From Spongilla lacustris (Eukaryota > Porifera > Demospongiae > Spongillida > Spongillidae): DNA of 64,000 bases. Of this stretch, positions 1 through 10,617 are shown in pieces (within the stretch, counting starts at the first letter, position 1; every line of letters starts with the position of its first letter). The notes under the pieces were generated by a model that saw only the letters and a list, made by a program, of their open reading frames with translations, was not told where the DNA came from and did no database searches. Made by a program: the position numbers and the translations under genes. Location: positions 4,605,645-4,669,644 of the forward strand of contig OX442431.1 of NCBI GenBank assembly GCA_949361645.1, in the 5' to 3' direction.

Positions 1-1
1 G

Positions 2-806
2 TGTCACCTGTGTTACATCATCATTTCAGAGAGCACACAACATGACACTGTTGCAGTTCACATGTTCCAAAAGAAGCTGATCACGCTCTTGACCAAAAGA
101 AGGCAAGGTAGAAGACCACAGAAGATATTCTACATTTCTGATGGATGCGCTGCACAATACAAAAATTGCAAGAATTTCTTCAATCTGTGCAGTCATGAAG
201 CTGATTTTGGAGTGCCTGCAGAGTGGCACTTTTTTGCCACCTCCCATGGCAAAAGTGCTGGAGATGGTGCTGGGAGGACTCTTAAGCGACTAGCAACAAA
301 AGCAAGCCTGCAACATGCCTACAAAGGACCACATTCTGTCAGCTCAAGATCTATACCAATTTGCTCTGAACAACATCAAAGGTATTGGACTTGCAGTTTT
401 TGGAAAGCAAAGAACATGACCTTGAAACCAAAGAATTAGAGCAGCAGCACTCAAAAACTTCCCTATTTCTGAGGTGAAGCTGTTTTCTTCCAGTAGGGTG
501 TCAAGAAGAGAACGGGTTGATGTATGCAGTGCAGTTGTTTGACCATCACTAGCCATAACAATTGGTGGTTATGCAACTGTTGTGTACAATGAACAATGCT
601 GGCTTGGCTGTTTTGTTGCTGAGCATGAGACTGAATGTTGCATAACTGTTACATTTTTACACCCCTGCATCCCAGCACCCTCCTTTGTGTACCCCGAGCA
701 GGAGGACATGCTGGATGTAGACCTGTCAGATGTTCTGACTTGTGTTACAGCAAACTGCTACAGGAAGATATGTTACATACAAAGTAGAGATGCAGGAAGC
801 CTGTGA
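2..806 (+). pseudogene. Decayed transposon-type gene fragment (left end cut by the window)
   Basis: An open frame enters from the left edge in frame 2 and runs to a stop at 437-439. It carries the short motifs ISDGCAAQYKN and WHFFATSHGK, which I recall from a repetitive uncharacterised protein family in marine invertebrate genomes, probably a transposase with an RNase H-like core. The similarity then resumes in frame 3: after a TGA at 537-539, the segment YATVVYNEQCWLGCFVAEHE through FLHPCIPAPSFVYP matches what usually follows at the C-terminus of such proteins. A frameshift near 440 plus the in-frame stop make it non-functional. The family name is uncertain. That this is one broken gene rather than two fragments is inferred from the order of the motifs. 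Confidence 0.5.
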
Positions 807-1392
807 GAAACTAACAGCAAGGTTGAGTAAACTGTGAAGTGCCTGTTTTGATTGTTCTGTGACTTTGTGGTTGTTCTGTTTTCATAAAAGCAATTCAAGA
901 ATGCAATTGATATGAATGCAAAAGGGAGATTAAATATGGCAGCCTGACTTAAAATCAAAATCCCAGACCATGTGATCAGTATCCCAAAAAGTTGAATTCA
1001 CAGAAAGCTGTTAACGGTTGGCAGCTATCTAGCAAACAAAGAATGGTGTCCTAGTTTTTTTCTTATTCTTGGCAATGTTACAACCTTATGCTAAATGAAT
1101 GTATTGCCACTCCCCCTTATGACAAACAATGTGCATTTGCATGCTCAAGGGTGTGTTCCCATAAAACCCTTCCTCTTGTGCATAAAAAATGAGCATGCTC
1201 ACTGTAAGGGGGAAGCAGTAGTCATTCAAAGCAAACAGAAAATTAATTATTCAAGGCAGTGTATCTGGTAAACAAAGAGTGATAGGGTATACAATTATAT
1301 TGTGAAAGTGTATGTTTCTAAGTAGGTATTAAATATGGGTAATATAATGCAGATTTGACACTAGGGTGGTAAAAACGTTTTTGGAATGACCC
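807..1392. other. Non-coding stretch, nothing recognised
   Basis: AT-rich sequence between the broken gene and the minisatellite. No convincing reading frame, RNA gene or repeat was seen. Confidence 0.5.
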
Positions 1393-2337
1393 TCAGGGGT
1401 TAAGGCATGTAGCCGAGAGAAACAGTCCTGTGAGTGTGGTGTGCTTTTATAAGAGTGTCAGGGGTTAAGGCATGTAGCCGAGAGAAACAGTCCTGTGAGT
1501 GTGGTGTGCTTTTATAAGAGTGTCAGGGGTTAAGGCATTTAGCCGAGAGAAACAGTCCTGGCGAGTGTGGTGTGCTTTTATAAGAGTGTCAGGGGTTAAG
1601 GCATGTAGCCGAGAAAAACAGTCCTGGCGAGTGTGGTGTGCTTTTATAAGAGTGTCAGGGGGAAAGGCATGTAGCCGAGAGAAACAGTCCTGTGAGTGTG
1701 GTGTGCTTTTATAAGAGTGTCAGGGGTTAAGGCATGTAGCCGAGGAGAGTGTCAGGGGTTAAGGCATGTAGCCGAGAGAAACAGTCCTATGAGTGTGGTG
1801 TGCTTTTATAAGAGTGTCAGGGGTTAAGGCATGTAGCCGAGGAGAGTGTCAGGGGTTAAGGCATGTAGCCGAGAGAAACAGTCCTGTGAGTGTGGTGTGC
1901 TTTTATAAGAGTGTCAGGGGTTAAGGCATATAGCCGTCAGGGGTTAAGGCATGTAGCCGAGAGAAACAGTCCTGTGAGTGTGGTGTGCTTTTATAAGAGT
2001 GTCAGGGGTTAAGGCATGTAGCCGAGGAGAGTGTCAGGGGTTAAGGCATGTAGCCGAGAGAAACAGTCCTGTGAGTGTGGTGTGCTTTTATAAGAGTGTC
2101 AGGGGTTAAGGCATGTAGCCGAGAGAAAGTCCTGTGAGTGTGGTGTGCTTTTATAAGAGTGTCAGGGGTTAAGGCATGTAGCCGAGAGAAACAGTCCTGT
2201 GAGTGTGGTGTGCTTTTATAAGAGTGTCAGGGGTTAAGGCATGTAGCCGAGAGAAACAGTCCTGTGAGTGTGGTGGGCTTTTATAAGAGTGTCAGGGGTT
2301 AAGGCATGTAGCCGAGAGAAACAGTCATGTGAGTGTG
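1393..2337. repeat. 65-bp minisatellite with truncated interspersed units
   Basis: About 16 head-to-tail copies of a roughly 65-bp unit beginning AGGGGTTAAGGCATGTAGCC and ending GCTTTTATAAGAGTGTC. About four or five units are truncated to 24-35 bp (near 1722, 1817, 1914, 2003) and restart after GAGGAGAGTGTC or directly. Full units start near 1394, 1460, 1526, 1591, 1657, 1752, 1848, 1938, 2034, 2099, 2162, 2227 and 2295. Short ORFs inside are by-products of the repeat. Confidence 0.9.
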
Positions 2338-2519
2338 GTTCTAAAGAAGCCTTACAAATTATCTCCAACACAGTCATTAGGGACTTGGTCATGTGTGTTG
2401 TTATGTTATGCATCCTGCCTATTCACATGCACTCTACAGGGTTAACTGACCTTATGGTATAGTGTTATCATGTACTGCAATGTGGTGGTTGAAAGTGTTC
2501 AGTGAATGTTTCAGTTTGA

Positions 2520-2932
2520 ATTTACTCCATGTGTGTGGTTGTACGTTGAGAGTGTATAGGTTTAATGAAAATAATGTTCTAAGGACTTTGACAGCATTTA
2601 ACTTGATAGCTACATGTAGTTGTGTGGTCCCCTTTTATCCATCAGCCCACACATTGTCAACATGCACATGCACGCTCTCACACACACTTATGCACACACA
2701 TTGAGCTTGTATGGTAACACTTGGCACACTAACTCTTATTTCCCACATTGTTAACTGACCTTACAGCTATAAATGTAGCCAGTACAGTACATGTACAGGA
2801 CGCCTGTTATTCATATTGTGCACCTACCTATGTATACATGTGGTTGTTGTTTTAACAGCTGCCCTGCTTTTATCTGATACAAGATATAGTTCTCCCTACA
2901 ACCCCACACACTACCCTTCTTACACTGTCTCC

Positions 2933-2972
<40 letters not shown>

Positions 2973-3250
2973 ACCCCCTTCTTCCCTACACGCACCAACT
3001 TCCTTTCCTTCCCCTCCTTCCCCCCACACTTGAGGGAAGGGCTTTCGTATTGTTCACTTATGTACACATGTGGTTGTGTAAGTGTGTTGCAGCTGTAGCT
3101 TTATCTGATATAAGATGCAGGGGAACTTTTGCTACATACTTGTATAGCTGTAATGGCCTGCTTGAACTAACCATGTCAGCAGATAGAGTACCATGCCAAT
3201 ACATGTGTGCATGTCCTCCATCATTACGTATAACCTTCCGTCTTTAATGT
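2520..3250. repeat. Dispersed CA-containing repeat, copy A
   Basis: This stretch shares blocks with 3265-3780 and 5800-6160. Shared pieces include TTAATGAAAATAATGTTCTA, CACTTGGCACACTAACT, AACTGACCTTACAGCTATAA, CTGCTTTTATCTGAT, and the pair AATGGCCTGCTTGA / CAGATAGAGTACCATGCC. It includes a (CA)n tract at about 2936-2971. No coding potential is seen. Confidence 0.7.
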
Positions 3251-3264
3251 GGTCATACTGAATG

Positions 3265-3492
3265 GTCTATGAGAATGGTCGTAAATTGAGAGTGTACAGG
3301 GTTAATGAAAATAATGTTCTAAGGTACCCTTGTACAGGTAGTTACATGTAAGTCTTCCACTGAGACAGCATGTATGGTTTGTTAACTTTACTGCTACATG
3401 TAGTTGTGTGGGTTAATGCCATTTATCCATCAGTCCACACATGCTACACACTTATGCACACACACACACTTATGCACACACACACACACACA

Positions 3493-3550
<58 letters not shown>

Positions 3551-3780
3551 TCTGGTCATATACATGTATCTTAACACTTGGCACACTAACTACTATTTCC
3601 CACATTGCTAACTGACCTTACAGCTATAATGTAGCCTAGGATTTTGGCCAAAGATTTAGAGACAGTACATGTACAGTGTAGTAAGGAAATGTTTTCCATG
3701 GACCTTGTGATGTTAATATCATATTCATATTGTGCACCTAACCTACCTATGTACACATGTGGTTATTTATTTGATTTACA
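3265..3780. repeat. Dispersed CA-containing repeat, copy B with long (CA)n
   Basis: Second copy of the repeat at 2520-3250, with the same block order around a (CA)n microsatellite at about 3453-3546. Identity is obvious by eye but interrupted by indels. Confidence 0.7.
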
Positions 3781-4208
3781 GCTGCTCCTCACGGCTGTTT
3801 CGAGCTGGACAATTAGTTTGATAATTAGAGCGTTACGGTATATGATTTACAAATGATGGCGGATAGCCTCATTATCGCTATGCAATGTTTAACAGCATGG
3901 CTTGCTTGAAGCTTACACCTGGTGCTATTATACGCTGATGCATTAGTACCAGCAATCATTTCTCTATAACACACACATGTGAACTATTAATACTACGCTT
4001 TCCAATAATACACTGGCCTCGTTTTCATAAGCATACACCGTTACGTCATCTCGAGCATGTGTTAAAAAAGCGCGAGTTGCATCGAGCCGCCAATTTTCCC
4101 ACCGGTAAATTCGACATAGAGGCAATGTTAACACTTCAGGTGAAAGGTGTATGTCATTAACTAAGTGCGGCCGGCACTTTTCGGCCTAAACAGTCTGCTT
4201 GTTTTCTA

Positions 4209-4460
4209 TGAATAATGATGCGGAGTTGTATAGGTTGAATGGATTCCCACCACCACCAAGGTCAGTTGCACTGCAGAGGGTGCATGACTGAAGGGAAAAC
4301 TAAAAAGACACCACATAACAGTGTGAGGCATATACTCAGGCCTTGCAGCAGGTGTTTGGTATGGCATTTTGAACTGAGGAGGATGCAATGGTGTACCCAC
4401 AAAGCTTTTGTGGCTCCTGCAAGGATTCCCTTTAAAAGGCAGCTGTACCATGTGTGACTG
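4209..4460 (+). pseudogene. Cys-rich transposase C-terminal remnant, possibly piggyBac-like
   Basis: One frame reads RLNGFPPPPR, and an adjacent frame reads GQLHCRGCMTEGKTKKTP followed, after another shift, by C-E-A and C-S-R-C spacing. This resembles the zinc ribbon at the C-terminus of piggyBac-type transposases (CxxC, basic linker, CxxC). At least two frame changes are needed, so this is a decayed fragment. A different transposase family with a Cys-rich tail is possible. Confidence 0.35.
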
Positions 4461-4997
4461 CATTTCAGTGGCAAACACATAGGAGTTAATCTTGCATGGT
4501 GAGATGTTTGCACCCGGACCCAATATGATGGCATTGAAATTAAAATGTATTTAAATTCATACATATATAAGGTATGAACACTTCATATCCACTCAGCAAG
4601 TGGGAAGGCCATCCAATATCATTCACACAGCTAAAGATGGTGGTGCTAGTACACTGACATCATTTACCCCCTACCCGCTGTTTTGAATTTGTCAGATCTC
4701 TGTGCCTGAACATTCTCAACCTGCCCCTGCACAGTGTGTCAGCAGAGGTACAGTGTCCCTGTTGTTATTCATAACCCTGCTTCCACCTTGGGATTGAACA
4801 TCTCGGGCAATATATTCATCCATTTTGCAGCCTGTTCCAGGGACATCTAGGAAAACCATCTCCTACTGAGGAGAGGAGATGGTAGATGTTCTGAGACGCA
4901 TGTCATCAACAAGTCCTTAGAACCTGTCCAACACAAGGAAGAGCACGTGCACATGATTATCACTGACAGGATGACATCACATACAGAGAAGTCATAA

Positions 4998-4998
<1 letters not shown>

Positions 4999-5071
<73 letters not shown>
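4999..5071. repeat. (CA)n microsatellite
   Basis: About 36 uninterrupted CA dinucleotides. Confidence 0.95.
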
Positions 5072-5073
<2 letters not shown>

Positions 5074-5799
5074 ATTTCCCAAAGCCACTATCCCAGTATT
5101 AATGCATTTTCTTGACGACCACAATGTTGCTTGGGTACATAAGTGGTATGTTGGATTTGGTCTCCTTGGAAAACAAGGAGCAAATCCATATACATGTCGA
5201 ATTCAATGCACCGGCAGCCAAGGACATATGCATCAATACAGGAAAAGTTGCAGTATTACCAGTGTGTAATGTAGAAATATCACAAAATATCGCAGCAATA
5301 CCAGTAGTAACAAAAAGACGCAAATATGTATCACCTATGCTATACATGGTATGAAAAATCACTTTTAATATGAGTCAAATCACCTATGTTTGATGACTTG
5401 TAGCGCTGTCATTTCTGCAGGCCGCACTTAGTTGTTTGGCTTTCAAGGTAGCCTCCGCTCTCCACCATTTATCCACGTCTTGTTTTCATCCAGGAAAATT
5501 GGCGGTAGTCTAGTGTTCCGATCTTTGTGAAGGATATCTAATCGCGGTACTCTCGTGGCGAGCGCTATAGCTAACAGACGGTACAGAGTTGTGCCTTGCA
5601 ATTCACACGAAGGATAGAAAAATGGTATGTGTACGCTAAAATGGCTTTTAAATGGTGGGACTACAAGTGCAGTCCTTATATAGCTCGAAGATACAAAGTC
5701 CTTGTTGAGGTCATGTTTGATGATGTAATCGTTTCAATATTTCAGGGCGTAGGTCTTATTGTCCAACGTTGAATGGGCCTGAAACAGCCGTGTCCTTAC

Positions 5800-6160
5800 T
5801 TGTACAGTGCTTTTATCTGATTCAAAATATGTTTCTTCTCCCCACCCCACACACTGTCTCCCTTCCACACACCACCCTTATTCCCTACACACAGGACACC
5901 AACCCTCCTTTCCTCCCCTCCCACCCCCAAACATGCTTTCCTATTGTGTACTTATGTACACATATGGTTGTGTAGGTGTGTTGCAGCTGTACCTTATCTG
6001 ATGTAAGATGCAGAGTTTGTATTTGGCTACATATATAGGATAAATAAATATGAAGAGAAGCTTGCTGTAATGGCCTGCTTGAGCTAACTATGCCAGCAGA
6101 TAGAGTACCATGCCGATACATGTGTGTCCTCCATAATTACCCATCTTTAATGTGGTCGTG
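5800..6160. repeat. Dispersed CA-containing repeat, copy C
   Basis: Third copy of the repeat at 2860-3245: CTTTTATCTGATTCAAAATATG, the CACACTGTCTCCCTTCCACAC block, TATGTACACATATGGTTGTG and CAGATAGAGTACCATGCC appear in the same order. The CA tract is collapsed here. Confidence 0.7.
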
Positions 6161-6555
6161 CAGAACCTTGATGGTCCCTGACTACCTTCCATCATCTGCA
6201 CATTATGGTACGCCTGCAAAGCTGCAAAATGTGGTGGAGGCAGGGACAATGGAGAGGTACATATGCCACTGAGAACCAATCCATTGACAATGTGCGTGTT
6301 GTATTATCCTCTCTCTCTCCTCCCATTCAACAGATCATCCTCCATCCAATATGCCAACATTTTCCTATGCAGCTGTCATTAGAAGCTATATTCATTAGTG
6401 TGTGCATTGTGAAACTCAGTATCCTGATAAGTGTAGTTGGATTCTTATGCCTTCTTGTGATTTACCTGTATTCACACTTATTGTATTTGACATGGTTATA
6501 TTATTCAATATGGAAACTTTTGAAAAGCACCCTATATACTGTATAGCTAACAAGT

Positions 6556-7790
6556 GCATGGGTCATATGTTTGGGGGAGGGGAGGGGGGGGGGTTGTGTA
6601 ACTCAAAATTTCTATCACTTGACTCAAACAATGGACAGTGAAGTGTTTCCCCTACTCTGGGACATTATTAGGACAATATGTAATGTTTAGTGGGCATAGC
6701 AATATGTGTAACCTATCACCTGACTCAAACAATGGACAGTGAAGTATTTCCCCTACTCTGGGACATGATTGGGACAGTATGTAATGTTTAGCGGCCATAG
6801 CAATATGCATGGGTCATATGTTTGGGGGAGGGGGGGGGGTTTTTGACTTTTGTGTAACTTAAAATTTCTATCACCTGACTCAAACAATGGACAGTGAAGT
6901 GTTTCCCCTACTCTGGGACATGATTGGGACAGTATGTAATGTTTAGCGGCCATAGCAATATGCATGGGTCATATGTTTGGGGGAGGGGGGGGGGGGGGGT
7001 TAGTGACTTTTGTGTAACCTATCACCTGACTCAAACAATGGACAGTGAAGTGTTTCCCCTACTCTGGGACATTGTTAGGACAGTATGTAATGTTTAGCGG
7101 CCATAGCAATATGCATGAGTCATATGTTTGGGGGAGGGGGGGGGGGGGGGTTAGTGACTTTTGTGTAACTTAAAATTTCTATCACCTGACTCAAACAATG
7201 GACAGTGAAGTGTTTCCCCTACTCTGGGACATTGTTAGGACAGTATGTAATGTTTAATGGCCATAGCAATATGCATGGGTCATATGTTTGGGGGAGGGGG
7301 GGGGGGGGGTTAGTGACTTTTGTGTAACTTATCACCTGACTCAAACAATGGACAGTGAAGTATTTCCCCTACTCTGGGACATGATTGGGACAGTAGAAGT
7401 GTTTCCCCTACTCTGGGACATTGTTAGGACACTATGTAATGCTTAATGGCCATAGCAATATGCATGGGTCAAGGGGGGTTAGTGACTTTTGTGTAACTTA
7501 AAATTTCTATCACCTGACTCAAACAATGGACAGTGAAGTGTTTCCCCTACTCTGGGACATTGTTAGGACAGTATGTAATGTTTAATGGCCATAGCAATAT
7601 GCATGGGTCATATGTTTGGGGGAGGGGGGGGGGGGGGTTAGTGACTTTTGTGTAACTTAAAATTTCTATCACCTGACTCAAACAATGGACAGTGAAGTGT
7701 TTCCCCTACTCTGGGACAGTATGGAATGTTTATTGGGCATAGCAATATGCATGGGTCATATGTTTGGGTGAGGGGGTGAGGGAGGTAAAT
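6556..7790. repeat. Tandem array, ~150-160 bp unit with long G runs
   Basis: Eight copies start with GCATGGGTCATATGTTTGGG (one reads GCATGAGTC) near 6556, 6807, 6962, 7113, 7273, 7462, 7601 and 7749. Each continues through a G8-G18 run, ATCACCTGACTCAAACAATG and CCCTACTCTGGGACA. Spacing varies from 139 to 251 bp because of deletions and partial duplications, for example the doubled CCCTACTCTGGGACA at 7365-7425. The G runs differ in length between copies. Confidence 0.9.
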
Positions 7791-7889
7791 GCTAAATGAC
7801 TTTTGTGTAACTATCACTGGACTCTACAATAGACAGTGATGTTTTCCCCCTAAGTTTACTAGTACTCTGGGGCAGTATATATATGTTGG

Positions 7890-8095
7890 GGGGAGAGGGG
7901 GGGGGGGGGGGGGGGGGGGGGGACCAAATGACTTAAACTTGTTAGCATGTAACTTATTGGAGAACACATTAATAGGTGTGTGATAGTAGGTAGGGGTGTG
8001 ATGGTAGGGAGGGGTGTGGTGTAGGGAGGGGTGTGGTGTAGGGAGGGGTGTGGTGTAGGGAGGGGTGTGGTGTAGGGAGGGGTCAGGTGTGAGGA
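7890..8095. repeat. Long G homopolymer and 17-bp minisatellite
   Basis: A G-run of roughly 25 to 30 bases sits at about 7893-7922. After a short spacer, a 17-bp unit GGTGTGGTGTAGGGAGG is repeated about six times (7976-8092). The minus-strand proline/histidine-rich ORF across it is an artefact of the repeat. Confidence 0.85.
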
Positions 8096-8099
8096 GGTT

Positions 8100-9400
8100 G
8101 TATTCTAACATTCAGCTTCATCACCTGATCGTGACGTGGGCTATTTACTTTACATGTAATTAAAACAAGTGCAACTATTATACACTCTGGTATTTGGTTT
8201 TGGTCATCAGTTAGGCCAGTTACAAGGCCGGTTAGGCTAGGACCGGAGCTAGCTAGCTGGAACTCGAGCGGTATACGGTAATTGTAAAGTGACTTCTACG
8301 CGCGCGAAACGGTTACTAAAGCCACACCCACTGGCTAGCTCGACTGTCTTCCTTACGAACAGCGCTCATCACCTTTAGACACCGACACCTCTATGTTGGT
8401 GATATTAGAAAAGGAGTGGTTGATACGCAATAGTATGCCCTGTTTAGCCTTTAAATTACCACGCATCTTGGCTATGTCGACTGGTATACTACCGGTAGTA
8501 CCTACATCTTTCGACCACATATTTGTAGAGTCCTTCTACCACAATCACAAATGTATCTGTGAACGTTATTAAAACGTACTCACCCGGCTATGTCGATGCG
8601 AATCGCGATCTGCTTTTAATTACTGCGCACGTCACGTACTGGTACTGACTCGACACAAACCTAGCGCTAGCTATAGCAAGCTAGAGTTGTCCTAGCTAGT
8701 GGCTCGACGAGTCGATAGTATTATGAAGTAGGCCTAGCGCTAGCCGAGAACTGCATCATTTGTACGCGTGTACCTACCGGTAATCGCTTTACAGAAGCAC
8801 GTTGGTCTGATCGCAGCTAGTCTAGAGTGTGCATGTTCGCACGCGCGCCTCGTACGCCCTACGTTTACTTCTGACGGTGCTTGCTTGGTGCATGTACGTC
8901 CAGGCACAGCTATATTATGACAATAGTTATGAATAATTCATTAACATTGTCCCAGATTTTGAAGTGGGGTTCATAAAAGTGCCATTCGAATTCTGTGTGT
9001 AGGTCTCTAAAATATATCACTTGCTCTAAAAATTGCCTCGGTAGTTCGACATTCATATTCAAACGTGTAAACTTGAATTTTGTGTCTGAGTGATTGGAAA
9101 CAAATAGAAGAAACTAAATATTGGCATGTTTCATGTACAAAGTATGGAATAAACACAAAACTGCGTTTCGAATTTGTAGTGAACACATTTCCACGGAGAC
9201 CAGAATATACAAAGGATAGCCTATCATTATGACTACCATAATCTGCCGTGTAAACTTAAGATTTAGCTTCTGTACAAGAACCGTGCTTGCTAGTAGACAT
9301 TTCTCCATTCACTTCCCGTTCAATTAATTTTTAACGCGTGACGCGGTTATTCAATTATTCAAGTCCGCAATTGCTGGACATGGAAGAAAAATAGAAACAC
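8100..9400. other. Gene-poor stretch with retained CpGs
   Basis: No coding region was recognised. The part at about 8250-8900 keeps many CpG dinucleotides (CGCGCGAAACG, GCGAATCGCGATC, ACGCGCGCC) compared with the AT-rich neighbours. This could mark an unmethylated regulatory region, but no gene start is visible beside it. Confidence 0.4.
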
Positions 9401-9649
9401 GACGACCTGGTCAGTGCCTCCCTAAATATCATCTACAGCTACACTGGTTTCACCAACGTAAATGGCAGCGATGCCACGTTCAGTGGCAGTGATAGACCCT
9501 GTGATCACGACGGCTGTTTGCGGCTGGACACTACACAGGAAAAAGTTATAAACGTCCAGGATGGGATAAGTCTGGGATTTAACCATTTCCCATTCTAAAA
9601 GATAACCCATGCATGGGAATTGTGGTACATTTCCATTGTGGACTCGCCG

Positions 9650-9900
9650 TCCATGGTGGAAAAGTAGCGATTCCATACTGGATAATCGATACCTTAGTTA
9701 TGGTAATTTATTGTTCCATTAATGGAAAAATTTCTATAGTGGTGGAAAAGTTGCGATTCCATACTGGATAATCAATACCCTTTATGGTAATTTATAGTTC
9801 CATTACTGGAAAAATTTCCATAGTGGAAAAAAAAAACTCCATCAAGATGCGGAAATCCGGAAATAAACCATCATTCAATTGTGTGGTGATTAATTCCATA
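9650..9900. repeat. Direct repeat and TCCATTATGGAA-type motifs
   Basis: The block GTGGAAAAGT-GCGATTCCATACTGGATAAT-A-TACC occurs at 9656-9694 and again at 9741-9780. The surroundings are full of short inverted TTCCATNATGGAA-like motifs. There is no coding signal. Confidence 0.6.
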
Positions 9901-9989
9901 ATGGAAATGTACAACCCACACAAGAAAAAACTTATATACGCACAGGTTACAACCTATTTTTTATTCTAAACGCGCTCATTTCGTGGGGT

Positions 9990-10235
9990 TTTCATTGTTT
10001 TCATTGTGAACTTCCCAGTCGTGCGGAAAAGTCGAGATTCAAAATGCCCACAATGGAATTTCGAATTTTCCAATATGGACGTTCAATAGAAATGTTCAAA
10101 TTACTATACATCTGTGCACTGATGGGAATTTGAACATTATTTCTATTGTGAACTAAAAGCTGCCATTCCATTGTAGGGATTAAAGTGAAAATACCCACTA
10201 TGGAATCACGACTTTTCCAATTATGGATGTCGTCT
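9990..10235. repeat. Imperfect inverted repeat (MITE-like foldback)
   Basis: The left arm includes GGAAAAGTCGAGATTC and CACAATGGAAT; the right arm includes CACTATGGAATCACGACTTTTCC in reverse. The inner stem pairs ATAGAAATGTTCAAATT with AATTTGAACATTATTTCTAT around a ~20-base loop. No target-site duplication was identified. Confidence 0.6.
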
Positions 10236-10617
10236 TCATTCCTTCATTCATTCATGCATGATTGGTATTTACAGTCTGATAGAAAATCAATTGTAACCCA
10301 GGATTGATCCAGTCATGCATGGATTTAATAAAGACCATTTTACAACAATCAATTTCCACCATGGGTATTGAGTATTTATATTCAAAAATTGATATAACAG
10401 AATACGTAATACACTTACAAAAGTAAAAATAAATATCAATACAGGATAATCATTTATTGGACTGATTTGTTAAAATTCCACATTATGGGCGCAACCCATT
10501 ACACCCCTTTGAACTTGACAATCCCATAGGTGAGAAAGTGCTTGCTATTATTGATTTAGGTTTATAAAATTCACACATTATTCATTCATAAACTGAGACA
10601 CAAATAAATCAACTATG

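Noticed and set aside
5112..5354. 80-codon plus-strand ORF (MTTTMLLGYISGML...)
   Set aside because: Looks mildly protein-like but has no motif, no splice context and no second piece nearby; not enough to call a gene.
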